Positions 1 to 9,159 of a stretch of 64,000 nt of DNA are shown here, piece after piece. This DNA comes from Croceibacterium xixiisoli (GTDB taxonomy: Bacteria; Pseudomonadota; Alphaproteobacteria; Sphingomonadales; Sphingomonadaceae). How positions within the stretch are numbered: position 1 is the stretch's first letter; the number at the start of each line of letters is the position of its first letter. The translations under genes were made by a program, and so were the position numbers. The stretch spans positions 992,001 to 1,056,000 of the forward strand of contig NZ_WTYJ01000001.1 of NCBI RefSeq assembly GCF_009827305.1. Direction: 5' to 3'. Below the pieces are notes generated by a model that saw only the letters and a program-made list of their open reading frames with translations, was not told where the DNA came from and searched no databases.

Positions 1-1030
1 CGGGCGGGGGCACGAACTGGACGCGGTCGAACCGGCCTGGTCGCCTGAAAGCAGCGTCCACGCCCCAGGGCATATTGGTGGCGGCCAGGATCAGCACGCC
101 GTCATTGTTGTTGGCGAAACCATCCATTTCCGTGAGGAAGGTGGAGACCAGGCTGACATGGCTCTGGCTGGCATGATTGCTGCGCGAACCGGCCAGCGCC
201 TCCAGTTCATCGAAGAACAGCACGGTCGGAGTGTCACGGCGCGCATCGGCGAAGATTGCCGACAGCTTGCGCTCGGCCTCTCCGATATATTTGTCGACCA
301 CATCGACGACCGAGACATTGACGAAGCGGGCTTCGCATTCGCCGGCGGTGGCGCGGGCGAGCAGGGTCTTGCCGCAGCCCGGCGGGCCGAACAGCAGCAC
401 CCCGCCGCCGGCCTTGCGTCGGTATTTAGCAAACAGCGAAGGCTTGCGGAACGGGGTGACGATCCGGCGGATGATCTGTTTCTTCACATCATCCAGCCCG
501 CCGACATCGGCAAAGCTGATCGCGCTGACCTTCTCGCTGTAAAGCGCCCGCGCGGCGGCGGCCTCTTCACGGTCGCTGCGTTCATGCCCGCGCAGGCCGC
601 GTGCGGCATCGGCGAAACCGATGACGTTGGAGGCGGCCATCGGCGTTGCCGCCAGTGCCTGTTTCAGCCGGGCGGCGATGTCGGGATCTTCCAGCACCGG
701 ATCGGCAGCGACGGCCGCCAGATAGGCGGCTTCGGCCTCGGCCGCGCGTTCGGCCACCAGCAGCGCGTCGACCCGCAGCGCCAGCAGGGCGTTGTCTTCG
801 CCGCACAGGCTGATCGCATCCAGCGCATCGCCCATGTCCAGCGCGGCTTGAGCCAAGGGGCGGCGCGTATCGGTGTCGAGCCCGTCGGCGGGTGCCGCCA
901 AGGCAGCGGCGACAATGCTGCGCCGATCGGCATCATGGCCAGCGAGGCCGAGAGCGGCGCCAAGCAGGCGCGCGTCGCCGCTGGCGGAAAACGCATTCAA
1001 CAAGGCTTCAATGGCCGGATTGGCTGTCAC
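1..1030 (-). CDS. AAA-family ATPase (CDC48-like), C-terminus beyond window
   Basis: The reading frame runs from a GTG at 1030-1028, preceded by AAGAGGG, and leaves the window without a stop, so about 343 N-terminal residues are visible. Residues 1-170 are an Ala/Leu-rich helical region without a recognised motif. An AAA domain follows: Walker A GPPGCGKT at residues 215-222, Walker B VLFFDELE with D274/E275, and a sensor/arginine-finger stretch (AATNMPW, then FRRPGRFDR) near the visible end. These motifs place it with the classical AAA (CDC48/FtsH-type) ATPases, which remodel or unfold proteins. The substrate is unknown. It is divergent from the DUF2239 gene, so the two may share a control region. 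Confidence 0.85.
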   Translation of the reverse strand, partial: MTANPAIEALLNAFSASGDARLLGAALGLAGHDADRRSIVAAALAAPADGLDTDTRRPLAQAALDMGDALDAISLCGEDNALLALRVDALLVAERAAEAEAAYLAAVAADPVLEDPDIAARLKQALAATPMAASNVIGFADAARGLRGHERSDREEAAAARALYSEKVSAISFADVGGLDDVKKQIIRRIVTPFRKPSLFAKYRRKAGGGVLLFGPPGCGKTLLARATAGECEARFVNVSVVDVVDKYIGEAERKLSAIFADARRDTPTVLFFDELEALAGSRSNHASQSHVSLVSTFLTEMDGFANNNDGVLILAATNMPWGVDAAFRRPGRFDRVQFVPPP

Positions 1031-1114
1031 GCAGGGCACCCTCTTTGCTTGGCGCCAACATAGTGGCTGACTGGCGCCCGGCAATGTCCTGCGCGGGTGA
1101 AAATCACCGCCTAT

Positions 1115-1142
1115 TTGACACGGGTAAAAATATAAATATATA
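1115..1142 (+). promoter_or_regulatory. Sigma70-like promoter upstream of the DUF2239 gene
   Basis: A perfect -35 box TTGACA (1115-1120) is followed after 16 nt by TATATA (1137-1142). A near-repeat, CGGGTAAAAATAT (1121-1133) and CGGGTAAATAT (1144-1154), brackets the -10 box and could be a repressor site. The downstream RBS AAGGAGG (1156-1162) lies 6 nt before the ATG at 1169. The region is strikingly AT-rich for this genome. Confidence 0.6.
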
Positions 1143-1168
1143 CCGGGTAAATATGAAAGGAGGAGCGC

Positions 1169-1717
1169 ATGGCATTCACCGTGTTCTTCAAAAGTGAAAT
1201 CCTGGCGCGGGGTACGGCCGATCAGATCGCGGCACCCATGCGGGCGTTGCAGCCGCTGGCGCGCAGTTCGGATTTGCTGGTGTTCGACGATGAAACCGGT
1301 CGTCAGGTGGATATCGACCTGCAGCCTGATACCGAGGTGCCGCGCGGCAGGGGGCGGCCGGCGCTGGGTGTCAAGGCGCGGGAGGTGACGCTGTTGCCGC
1401 GTCATTGGGACTGGCTGAATGCCCAGCGTGGCGGCGCATCGGCAGCGCTACGCCGGCTGGTCGATGATGCGCGGGCACAGGCCAGAAGCCCGGAACAGGC
1501 GCGCGATGCGGCCTATCGCTTCCTGTCGGCCATCGCCGGCGATCTGCTCGGGTTCGAGGATGCGGTGCGCGAACTCTATGCCGGCAATCTTGTGGGGTAT
1601 GACCATTTCGCCCAGGCATGGCCGCCGGCCATTCGCGATCATGGGCGCGCTATGGGCTGGCCTGATCTGTCGGGATCGGGCACCGGGCCGGCAACTGGAA
1701 TGGAGAATTCACAATGA
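1169..1717 (+). CDS. DUF2239 family protein
   Basis: A 182-aa soluble protein without a signal peptide. It matches the DUF2239 pattern as I know it: an N-terminal strand region, a central GRGRPALGVKAREVTLLPRHWDWL segment in two parts (GRGRPALGVK, then REVTLLPRHW), and a helical C-terminus with an RDAAYRFLSA motif. The REVTLLPRHWDWL part followed by a helix-rich region is typical of the family, whose biochemical role is unknown. A very strong RBS (AAGGAGG) and a consensus promoter precede it, and its stop overlaps the truB start by 4 nt (ATGA), so the two are probably co-translated. A regulatory DNA-binding role is possible from its basic GRGRP segment but unproven. Confidence 0.8.
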   Translation: MAFTVFFKSEILARGTADQIAAPMRALQPLARSSDLLVFDDETGRQVDIDLQPDTEVPRGRGRPALGVKAREVTLLPRHWDWLNAQRGGASAALRRLVDDARAQARSPEQARDAAYRFLSAIAGDLLGFEDAVRELYAGNLVGYDHFAQAWPPAIRDHGRAMGWPDLSGSGTGPATGMENSQ

Positions 1718-2718
1718 CATCGCCCCGTCCGACGGCCCAACCGCATGGCTGGCTGGTGCTGGACAAGCCGCGCGGGCTGGGATCGACCCAGGCTGTGGCC
1801 GCTGCCAAGCGCGTGTTGCGCAGCGCCGGTTATGGCAAGGTCAAGATCGGGCATGGCGGAACGCTGGACCCGCTGGCCGAAGGTGTGTTGCCGATCGCTC
1901 TGGGCGAGGCGACGAAGCTGGCCGGGCGGATGCTCGATGCCAGCAAGATCTACGCCTTCACCATCGCCTTCGGAGAAGAAACCGATACGCTCGACACCGA
2001 AGGGCCGGTGATCGCGACCAGCGACCATCGCCCGCCCCGCGCGGCGGTGGCGGCGATCCTGCCGCATTTCACCGGCGCGATCGAACAATTGCCGCCGGCC
2101 TATTCGGCGCTGAAGGTGGATGGGCGCCGGGCCTATGATCTGGCCCGCGCGGGCGAAGAGGCGGTGCTGCAGCCGCGCCAGGTGACGATCCATTCGCTGG
2201 AACTGGCGGGCGGGGTGGAAGAACGGCCGATCGAATCCGCCTTCGCATCTGCCGAAGGACGCCCCGATCTGCTCGATCCCGCCGTGCCGCTGGTGCTGGC
2301 CGACAAGGTCACGCTGATCGCCCATGTCAGCAAGGGCACCTATATCCGATCCCTGGCACGGGATATCGCGCACGCCCTTGGAACCGTGGGCCATGTGTCC
2401 TATCTGCGCCGGATCAAGGCCGGTCCCTTCGCCGAAGGTCAGGCGATTTCGCTGGACATTCTGGAGGAAATCGGGAAGGGCGCGCCCCTTGAAGATCACC
2501 TTCTGCCGCTGGAGGCAGGGCTGGACGGTATCCCGGCCTTTTCCCTCTCCCCGGACAGCGTGCAGGCGGCCCGTCAGGGTCGGATCATTTCCGGATTGCC
2601 CCATCCCGACGGGCTCATCCTTGCGACGGACGGCAACGTTCCGGTGGCATTGATGGAAGTTCAGGCGGGGACGGCGAAGGTCGTCAGGGGTTTCAACCTT
2701 GCAGATACCGCGGAGTAG
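1714..2718 (+). CDS. truB: tRNA pseudouridine(55) synthase TruB
   Basis: A 334-aa protein that isomerises U55 to pseudouridine in the T-loop of tRNAs in the cytoplasm. The catalytic motif [14 protein letters not shown] is present with nucleophile Asp52, and the second family motif ([17 protein letters not shown]) lies near residue 130. [13 protein letters not shown] near residue 207 is the third. Length is normal for a bacterial TruB with a C-terminal PUA-like region. It overlaps the upstream DUF2239 stop by 4 nt and is followed 4 nt later by rpsO. The truB-rpsO-pnp order is the common bacterial translation/RNA-decay arrangement. Confidence 0.97.
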   Translation: MTSPRPTAQPHGWLVLDKPRGLGSTQAVAAAKRVLRSAGYGKVKIGHGGTLDPLAEGVLPIALGEATKLAGRMLDASKIYAFTIAFGEETDTLDTEGPVIATSDHRPPRAAVAAILPHFTGAIEQLPPAYSALKVDGRRAYDLARAGEEAVLQPRQVTIHSLELAGGVEERPIESAFASAEGRPDLLDPAVPLVLADKVTLIAHVSKGTYIRSLARDIAHALGTVGHVSYLRRIKAGPFAEGQAISLDILEEIGKGAPLEDHLLPLEAGLDGIPAFSLSPDSVQAARQGRIISGLPHPDGLILATDGNVPVALMEVQAGTAKVVRGFNLADTAE

Positions 2719-2722
2719 AAGA

Positions 2723-2992
2723 ATGTCGGTTTCACCGGAACAGAAGCAGGAAATCATTGCGGACAACGCCCGTGGCGCGGGCGATACGGGTTCTCCCGAA
2801 GTGCAGGTCGCCATTCTGACCCAGCGCATCCGCAACCTGACCGAACACTTCAAGAGCAACCATAAGGACAACCACTCGCGTCGCGGGTTACTGACCATGG
2901 TCAACAAGCGCCGCACCCTTCTCGCTTATCTCAAGAAGAAGGATGTTGAGCGTTACAACTCCCTGATCCAGAAGCTGGGTCTGCGGAAGTAA
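2723..2992 (+). CDS. rpsO: 30S ribosomal protein S15
   Basis: An 89-aa protein starting [12 protein letters not shown] and ending QKLGLRK, the full normal length. It binds 16S rRNA helices 20-22 early in 30S assembly. Family signatures [14 protein letters not shown] and [17 protein letters not shown] are intact. The start at 2723 is preferred over an in-frame codon at 2699 because it gives the canonical S15 N-terminus; GTAGAAGA lies just upstream. It is followed by a hairpin with a T-rich tail and then by pnp, the usual arrangement. Confidence 0.98.
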   Translation: MSVSPEQKQEIIADNARGAGDTGSPEVQVAILTQRIRNLTEHFKSNHKDNHSRRGLLTMVNKRRTLLAYLKKKDVERYNSLIQKLGLRK

Positions 2993-3003
2993 GAATTCAG
3001 CGG

Positions 3004-3033
3004 CGGCTCCCCAAAAGGGAGCCGTTTGCTTTT
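3004..3033 (+). terminator. rpsO-pnp intergenic hairpin/terminator
   Basis: CGGCTCCC (3004-3011) pairs with GGGAGCCG (3017-3024) around a CAAAA loop and is followed by TTTGCTTTT. It could terminate the truB-rpsO transcript, or act as a leaky terminator or processing site before pnp. Confidence 0.75.
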
Positions 3034-3195
3034 GCAGCTTAAGCGCGCCGCAGAAAGCAGCGCGATGGAAGGGCAAGGCTCGCAATTCGGCGGGCAGGGC
3101 CCTGGGGCCGAAAGTGCCCCACACCGGACCGGGACGGCACCCCGGCAGTAGGCCCCGCCGCGCAATAGGGTGCTGCGGGTGTTCAAGGAAACATG

Positions 3196-5484
3196 ATGTT
3201 CGAAACCAAAACCGTATCGGTGGAGTGGGGCGGAAAGACCCTCACGCTGGAAACCGGCCGCGTTGCCCGTCAGGCTGATGGCGCCGTTCTGGCCACCTAT
3301 GGCGAAACCGTGGTGCTGTGCGCCGTGACTGCCGCCAAATCGGTCAAGGATGGGCAGGATTTCTTCCCGCTCACCGTCCACTATCAGGAAAAATTCTCTG
3401 CCGCCGGTCGTATCCCGGGTGGCTTCTTCAAGCGTGAACGCGGCGCGACGGAAAAGGAAACACTGGTTTCCCGCCTGATCGACCGCCCGATCCGCCCGCT
3501 GTTCCCGGAAGGGTTCTACAACGAAATCAACGTGATCTGCCAGGTCCTGTCGTATGACGGTGAAACCGATCCCGATATCGTTGCCATGGTTGCGGCCTCT
3601 GCCGCGCTGACCATTTCCGGCGTTCCCTTCATGGGCCCGATCGGCGCTGCCCGCGTCGGTTTCCAGGATGGCGAATATCTGCTGAACCCGTCCGCCGCCA
3701 AGGTTGCCGAAGGTCGCCTGGACCTGGTCGTCGCCGCGACGCAGGACGCGGTGATGATGGTCGAATCCGAAGCCAAGGAACTGACCGAAGACGAAATGCT
3801 GGGCGCAGTGATCTTCGCCCATGAAGAAAGCCGCAAGGTCATCGGTGCAATCATCGATCTGGCCGAAAAGGCTGCCAAGGATCCGTGGGAACTGACCATT
3901 GCCGACAATTCGGCGATGAAGGCAGAGATCAAGGGCCTGATCGGCGACGATATCGCCGCCGCCTACAAGCTGACCAACAAGTCGGAACGTTCGGACGCGC
4001 TGAATGCCGCCCGCGCGAAGGTGAAGGCGCATTACGAAGGCCAGGACGGCCAGACCGTGATGACCGCCATCAAGCTGACCAAGAAGATCGAAGCGGATGT
4101 CGTCCGTACCGCGATCCTCAAGGACGGCCAGCGCATCGACGGCCGCAAGCTGGATCAGGTTCGCCCGATCGAAGCCATGGTCGGCTTCCTGCCCCGCACC
4201 CATGGTTCTTCGCTGTTCACGCGCGGTGAAACGCAGGCGATCTGCACCACCACGCTGGGCACCAAGGACGCTGAACAGATGATCGACGGCCTAGACGGCC
4301 TGACCTATCAGAACTTCATGCTGCACTATAACTTCCCGCCCTATTCGGTCGGCGAAGTGGGCCGTTTCGGCGCCCCGGGCCGTCGCGAGATCGGCCATGG
4401 CAAGCTGGCCTGGCGCGCGCTGCATCCGGTGCTGCCGTCCAAGGCGGATTTCCCCTACACCATCCGTATTCTTAGCGACATCACCGAATCCAACGGTTCG
4501 AGCTCGATGGCGACCGTGTGCGGTGGCTGTCTGTCGATGATGGACGCTGGCGTTCCGATTGAACGCCCGGTTTCCGGCATCGCCATGGGCCTTATCCTGG
4601 AAGGCAGCGAATTCGCCGTGCTGAGCGACATCCTGGGTGATGAAGATCACCTGGGCGACATGGATTTCAAGGTGGCAGGCACCGAAGCGGGCATCACCAG
4701 CCTGCAGATGGACATCAAGATTGCCGGCATCACCAAGGAAATCATGGGCCAGGCCCTGGCGCAGGCCAAGGAAGGCCGTGCGCATATCCTGGGTGAAATG
4801 ACCAAGGCGCTGGGCTCTGCCCGCACCGAGCTGTCGGCCCATGCTCCGCGCATCGAAACCATCCAGATCGACAAGTCGAAGATCCGCGATGTCATCGGCA
4901 CGGGCGGCAAGGTCATCCGCGAAATCGTGGCGGAAACCGGCGCGAAGGTCGACATCGACGACGAAGGCGTGATCAAGATCTCGTCCAGCGACATCGCGCA
5001 GATCGAAGCGGCCAAGAAGTGGATTCTGGGCATCGTCGAAGAAGCGGAAGTCGGCAAGATCTATGACGGCAAGGTCGTCAACATCGTCGATTTCGGTGCC
5101 TTCGTGAACTTCATGGGTGGCAAGGACGGTCTGGTCCATGTGTCGGAAATGAAGAACGAACGCGTTGAAAAGCCGACCGATGTCGTTTCCGAAGGCCAGG
5201 AAGTTAAGGTCAAGGTTCTGGAAATCGACAACCGCGGCAAGGTTCGCCTGTCGATGCGCGTTGTCGACCAGGAAACCGGTGCGGAACTGGAAGATACCCG
5301 CCCGCCCCGCGAACCGCGTGAACCGCGCGGCGACCGTGGTGATCGCGGCGATCGCCGTGGCCCGCGCAACGATCGCGGTGGTGATCGGGGTCCGCGGCGT
5401 GACAGCCGGGGTCCGCGTCGGGACCGGGATGACAATGGCGGTGGCAACCCCGACCATCTTCCGGCATTCCTGAAAGATGACTGA
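3196..5484 (+). CDS. pnp: Polyribonucleotide nucleotidyltransferase (PNPase)
   Basis: A 762-aa 3'-5' phosphorolytic exoribonuclease of the RNA degradosome. Two RNase PH domains (about residues 10-145 and 320-460) flank an alpha-helical domain. A KH domain with the loop [11 protein letters not shown] lies near residues 555-615, and an S1 domain ([17 protein letters not shown]) near 620-690. The tail after about residue 700 is an R/D/G-rich repeat region ([13 protein letters not shown] and similar), longer than in E. coli and probably used for RNA or partner binding. Two tandem ATGs occur at 3193 and 3196; the second gives the [12 protein letters not shown] start typical of alphaproteobacteria. 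Terminated by the hairpin at 5495-5533. Confidence 0.97.
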   Translation: MFETKTVSVEWGGKTLTLETGRVARQADGAVLATYGETVVLCAVTAAKSVKDGQDFFPLTVHYQEKFSAAGRIPGGFFKRERGATEKETLVSRLIDRPIRPLFPEGFYNEINVICQVLSYDGETDPDIVAMVAASAALTISGVPFMGPIGAARVGFQDGEYLLNPSAAKVAEGRLDLVVAATQDAVMMVESEAKELTEDEMLGAVIFAHEESRKVIGAIIDLAEKAAKDPWELTIADNSAMKAEIKGLIGDDIAAAYKLTNKSERSDALNAARAKVKAHYEGQDGQTVMTAIKLTKKIEADVVRTAILKDGQRIDGRKLDQVRPIEAMVGFLPRTHGSSLFTRGETQAICTTTLGTKDAEQMIDGLDGLTYQNFMLHYNFPPYSVGEVGRFGAPGRREIGHGKLAWRALHPVLPSKADFPYTIRILSDITESNGSSSMATVCGGCLSMMDAGVPIERPVSGIAMGLILEGSEFAVLSDILGDEDHLGDMDFKVAGTEAGITSLQMDIKIAGITKEIMGQALAQAKEGRAHILGEMTKALGSARTELSAHAPRIETIQIDKSKIRDVIGTGGKVIREIVAETGAKVDIDDEGVIKISSSDIAQIEAAKKWILGIVEEAEVGKIYDGKVVNIVDFGAFVNFMGGKDGLVHVSEMKNERVEKPTDVVSEGQEVKVKVLEIDNRGKVRLSMRVVDQETGAELEDTRPPREPREPRGDRGDRGDRRGPRNDRGGDRGPRRDSRGPRRDRDDNGGGNPDHLPAFLKDD

Positions 5485-5494
5485 TTGAATTGTG

Positions 5495-5533
5495 TGACCC
5501 CCGCAACTATGATGCGGGGGTCATTCAGTTTTT
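5495..5533 (+). terminator. Rho-independent terminator of pnp
   Basis: TGACCCCCGCA (5495-5505) and TGCGGGGGTCA (5513-5523) form a perfect 11-bp stem with a 7-nt loop, followed by TTCAGTTTTT. It lies 10 nt after the pnp stop. Confidence 0.93.
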
Positions 5534-5558
5534 CATGCCAGTTACCTGGTTGGAGAGG

Positions 5559-5589
5559 CGGGCCGCAGGACTATGTATCCTGCGGCCCG
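5559..5589. repeat. Perfect 12-bp inverted repeat between pnp and SDR gene
   Basis: CGGGCCGCAGGA (5559-5570) and TCCTGCGGCCCG (5578-5589) are exact complements around a 7-nt loop. No T-tract follows directly. It lies 26 nt after the pnp terminator and about 190 nt before the next gene. It could be a second terminator or a structured 5' leader of the SDR operon. The rest of 5534-5782 shows nothing else recognisable. Confidence 0.6.
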
Positions 5590-5782
5590 AATTCGTTTCG
5601 GGCCCCACCAGAACCCGATCTGGGTACGCGTAGCCACGCCCTGCCACCGCCTGAACACGCGCCACCGCCGCATGGCCGCGCAAGAGCTGCCGAATGGGTG
5701 GACGGGCATCCCCGCCTCTGCCAGATTGCCGCCACGCAGCCGGCCAGCGACAGGTTCGCCGGACAAGACGTGGGAGAGATGT

Positions 5783-6652
5783 GTGCCGATCAGCGATTTC
5801 GACGGGAAGATTGCGTTCATCACCGGCGGGGCCAGCGGCATTGGCCTGGGCATCGCCCGCGTGCTTTCCGATCGTGGCGCTCAGGTCGTGCTGGCCGATC
5901 TGCGGCAGGATCATATCGACAAGGCCCTGGCCGGATTTGCCGGTGGCGGGCGGTCCAATGCGGTCAGCGCGCTGCAACTGGATGTGACCAATCGCACCGC
6001 CTATCGCGAAGCGGCGCAGCGGATGCAGGATGAATTCGGCGGCATCGATATTCTGGTCAACAATGCCGGTGTCGGGCTGGAAGGGCCGATCCTGGAGGCG
6101 ACCTATGCCGATTATGATTTCGGCTTCGGGGTCAATGTCGGCGGGGTGATCAACGGCTTTGTCGAATTCCTGCCGCAGATGCTGGCGCATGGGCGCGGCG
6201 GGCATATCGTTTCCACCGCCAGCCTGGCCGCAGAGGTGGTGATGCCATCGGCCATGGCGATCTATGGCGCGAGCAAGGCGGCGGTGTGCCATTATTGCGA
6301 ATCGGTGAAGGCGGAACTGGCGGAAAAGGATATCGGCGTGTCGATCCTGCTGCCCGGCCCGGTCAAATCCAACATCCACGAAACCCAGCAGAACCGCCCG
6401 GCGCATCTGCTGGAAGGCAGCGGTTACAAGAACAGCGAGGCGAAGCTGGCGCGGCGGATCGTGGGCGACAACTGGATGGAACCCGAAGAGGCCGGCCGAC
6501 TGGTGGCCGAAGGCATCTTGGCCAATTCCACCTACATCGTGACCCACGGCTTCTACAAACCGGCAATGGCCGCCCGGGCAGAGGCGGTGCTGGCCGCCAC
6601 ACCGGACCAGGCGGAAGAAGCGCCCGATTTCGGCCAATTCCGGGACGAATAG
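5783..6652 (+). CDS. SDR family NAD(P)-dependent oxidoreductase
   Basis: A 289-aa classical short-chain dehydrogenase. The Rossmann glycine motif TGGASGIG is at residues 14-21, NNAG at about 93-96, and the catalytic Ser and YxxxK (Tyr161, Lys165) are present. The frame is open further upstream to 5573, but the GTG at 5783 is chosen because GGGAG sits 6 nt before it and the protein then begins right at the first Rossmann strand. The substrate is unknown. It is followed 65 nt later by a second SDR and then by an aromatic-acid-type MFS transporter, suggesting a catabolic operon in which the SDRs oxidise or reduce an imported compound. Confidence 0.88.
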   Translation: MPISDFDGKIAFITGGASGIGLGIARVLSDRGAQVVLADLRQDHIDKALAGFAGGGRSNAVSALQLDVTNRTAYREAAQRMQDEFGGIDILVNNAGVGLEGPILEATYADYDFGFGVNVGGVINGFVEFLPQMLAHGRGGHIVSTASLAAEVVMPSAMAIYGASKAAVCHYCESVKAELAEKDIGVSILLPGPVKSNIHETQQNRPAHLLEGSGYKNSEAKLARRIVGDNWMEPEEAGRLVAEGILANSTYIVTHGFYKPAMAARAEAVLAATPDQAEEAPDFGQFRDE

Positions 6653-6717
6653 GTTCCGGGACGAATAGTTCCGACAATGGACGCCACCACCACAAGGCGG
6701 GGCGATGGGAGAGAGCA

Positions 6718-7668
6718 ATGGATGATCTGAACGGCAAGGTGGCCTTCATCACCGGTGGGGCCAGCGGTATTGGCCTGGGTATGGCGCGCGCGTTTTTGGA
6801 ACAGGGCATGAAAGTGTCGCTGGCCGACTGGAACGAAAAACATATCGATCAGGCGCGCGATTTGCTGGCCGGCAACAATGCCGTGCATTTCGTGAAGGCC
6901 AATGTGGCCGATCGCGACAATCTGCGCGCGGCGGTGGAGGAAACCCTGGCCGCCTTCGGCAAGATCCACGTGCTGTGCAACAATGCCGGGGTGAATGGCG
7001 GCGGGACGGCCGCATCGGAGGATTTCGGCGATTGGGACCGGGCGCTGGCCGTCAATCTGGGCGGGGTGGTGAATGGCACCAAGATCGTGGCCCCGATCAT
7101 CCGCGCGCAGGGGGAGGGCGGGCATATCGTCAACACCAGTTCGATGGCCGGCGTGGTGCCGCTGCCGGGGCTGGCCGCCTATTCCACCGCGAAATATGCC
7201 GTGCGCGGTTTTTCGGAAAGCCTGCGCATCCAGCTGGCGCCCAAGGGCATTGGCGTATCCTGCCTGTTCCCCGGCGCCACCCGCACCGCGCTGGTGCCGC
7301 TGCCCGAAGATGACCCGGAGAATATCCGCGAGGAAGGCGCGCCGCAGTTCCTGAAGGATCTGTGGGATGCGATGCGCGCGGCGATCGATCCGCTGGAAAC
7401 CGGGCGCATGGTGGTGGACGCGATTCTGGCCAACCGGTTCTACATCTTCACCAACAATGAATTCCTGGACGAGGTGAAGCAGCGCCACCGCGAGATCGAG
7501 GAGGCCTTCCCGCAGGAAGTGGCCCCGGCAGGGCGGTTGAAGTTCGAGAATATGCGGGCCGAAATGGTTCGCGATCTGATGGCGCCGGGCAATCGCCCCG
7601 TGCCGCTGGAAAGCGCGGAAGACATGGCGCTGGACCTTGGATCGCAATCGCCGGCCGGTGGACAATGA
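6718..7668 (+). CDS. SDR family NAD(P)-dependent oxidoreductase
   Basis: A 316-aa classical SDR related to the preceding gene: TGGASGIG at residues 13-20, NNAG near 88-91, catalytic Ser141/142 and Tyr155-xxx-Lys159. It has a longer C-terminal extension (past residue 250) than a minimal SDR, which may contribute to substrate binding or oligomerisation. The ATG at 6718 follows GGGAGAGAGCA. The operon continues into the MFS transporter 37 nt downstream. Two adjacent SDRs of the same subfamily point to a local duplication or successive steps on related substrates; which is not decidable from sequence. Confidence 0.9.
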   Translation: MDDLNGKVAFITGGASGIGLGMARAFLEQGMKVSLADWNEKHIDQARDLLAGNNAVHFVKANVADRDNLRAAVEETLAAFGKIHVLCNNAGVNGGGTAASEDFGDWDRALAVNLGGVVNGTKIVAPIIRAQGEGGHIVNTSSMAGVVPLPGLAAYSTAKYAVRGFSESLRIQLAPKGIGVSCLFPGATRTALVPLPEDDPENIREEGAPQFLKDLWDAMRAAIDPLETGRMVVDAILANRFYIFTNNEFLDEVKQRHREIEEAFPQEVAPAGRLKFENMRAEMVRDLMAPGNRPVPLESAEDMALDLGSQSPAGGQ

Positions 7669-7705
7669 TGCAGCGCCGTCAGGGGCTGCGAAGAGAGGAT
7701 CGATA

Positions 7706-9073
7706 ATGGCAGTGACATTCAGCGACGCCGTCTCGCGTCGCCCCATGGGCATGTTCCAGTGGGTGACGGTGGCGGTGTGCATGCTGGTGCTGGTGTGCGA
7801 CGGCGTGGACATGCAGTTGCTGGGGCTGGTGGCGCCGACGATCATCGAAGACTGGGGCATCGATCGCGGCAGTTTCGGCATTGCGATGAGCGCGGCGCTG
7901 GTCGGCATGGCGATCGGCGCCTGGGCCGGCGGCTGGCTGGGGGACCGCATCGGCCGGCGCTACTCGCTGGCGCTGGCGGCGGTTTCGTTCGGGCTGGCGA
8001 CCATTGTGGCGAGCACGGCCGGCAATGTCTGGATCATGGCGTTCTGGCGCGTGCTGGGTGGGTTGGGCTTTGGCGCGGCCTATTCCAACGCGCTGGCCAT
8101 GGGCAGCGAATGGCTGCCGGAAAAATGGCGCCCGCTGGCGATCACCACCCTGTCCGTCGGCACACCGGCGGGCGGTTCGGTGGCGGCGGCGCTGGCGCCG
8201 GGGCTGATCGCGGAACATGGCTGGCAGGGCACCTTCGTGATCTTCGGCGTGGCCACCCTGCTGCTGCTGGTGCTGATCCTGGGCGTGCTGCGCGACAGTC
8301 CGTCCTTCCTGCTCGGCAAGGGCAAGGTGGCAGCGGCGCAGGCCGCCGCGCGCAATGTGCTGAAAGAAGATGTCGAACTGCGGCCGGAAGAGCAGGGCGG
8401 CGCCCATGGCGGCACGGATGGCGGAAAGGCAATCGGCGTGCTGCACCGGAGCAATCTGCGCCTGAATGTCGGGGTGGGCATTTCCTTCACCGCGCTGACC
8501 ATGTGTGCCTATGGCATCCTCAATTGGTCGACGACGCTGCTGACATCGGTCGGCTTTGCCTTTGACCAGGCGTCCTATGCCGTCTCGATCGCCGGCATGA
8601 CATCGATCGCCGGGGCCATCGGTGCGGGCGTGCTGACCCGCTGGCTGGGATCGCGCAAGGTGATGGCCGGGGTCTGCGTGACCTTGATCGCAACCTATGC
8701 GGTGCTTGCCGTGGTGCTGGAGGCGATGCCGGTGGCGCCGGACGCCGCCTATCGCGCGATGATCGTGGCGCTGATCGGACTGGCCGCAGCGATTTTCAGC
8801 ACCGGGATTGCCACCACTTATGTGATCATCGCCATGGGCTATCCGCTGTCATGCCGTTCCGCCGGGGTCGGCTTCGGCATTTTCATGAGCCGGGTAGGCG
8901 CGATTGCGGCCAGTGGGTTCGGCGGCGCGCTGATCGAAATGGGGCAGGGCAGCACCATCCCCTTCTTCGCGGTGCTGGGCGTCAGCGCGGCGCTGGTATC
9001 GACGGCGGTGTTCGTGATCGACCGCCATGTGCCGCCGGCGGGCGCAGCGGGGAAGCTGGCGGAGGCGACCTGA
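7706..9073 (+). CDS. MFS transporter, probable aromatic acid:H+ symporter type
   Basis: A 455-aa protein with about 12 predicted membrane segments. The first helix carries CDGVDMQLLGLVAPTI, resembling the D-G-x-D signature of the aromatic acid:H+ symporter (AAHS) family (PcaK/VanK-like). The MFS loop motif GWLGDRIGRRYSL follows between helices 2 and 3. A hydrophilic central loop lies near residues 205-250. ATG 7706 follows GAAGAGAGGATCGATA. Its position directly after two SDRs suggests import of the SDR substrate, perhaps an aromatic carboxylate, but the substrate is an inference. Confidence 0.87.
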   Translation: MAVTFSDAVSRRPMGMFQWVTVAVCMLVLVCDGVDMQLLGLVAPTIIEDWGIDRGSFGIAMSAALVGMAIGAWAGGWLGDRIGRRYSLALAAVSFGLATIVASTAGNVWIMAFWRVLGGLGFGAAYSNALAMGSEWLPEKWRPLAITTLSVGTPAGGSVAAALAPGLIAEHGWQGTFVIFGVATLLLLVLILGVLRDSPSFLLGKGKVAAAQAAARNVLKEDVELRPEEQGGAHGGTDGGKAIGVLHRSNLRLNVGVGISFTALTMCAYGILNWSTTLLTSVGFAFDQASYAVSIAGMTSIAGAIGAGVLTRWLGSRKVMAGVCVTLIATYAVLAVVLEAMPVAPDAAYRAMIVALIGLAAAIFSTGIATTYVIIAMGYPLSCRSAGVGFGIFMSRVGAIAASGFGGALIEMGQGSTIPFFAVLGVSAALVSTAVFVIDRHVPPAGAAGKLAEAT

Positions 9074-9105
9074 CCGTCCACTCGCTCCCGGTATGAGGCG
9101 CAAAG

Positions 9106-9143
9106 AAAAGGGGCGCGTTCCGGGTGGAACGCGCCCCTTTTCT
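9106..9143. terminator. Bidirectional terminator between MFS gene and gcrA
   Basis: AAAAGGGGCGCGTTCC and GGAACGCGCCCCTTTT form a perfect 16-bp stem around GGGT. With A- and T-tracts on both sides it can serve both convergent genes. Confidence 0.92.
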
Positions 9144-9159
9144 CAGCTTGAGGCCGGGA

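Noticed and set aside
158-1063. Long plus-strand frame opposite the AAA ATPase
   Set aside because: It has Gly/Gln-rich low-information sequence, while the opposite strand has Walker A/B motifs and an RBS.
5300-5460. Tandem repeat region in pnp as an inserted element
   Set aside because: The repeats are in frame and encode the R/G/D-rich tail of PNPase.
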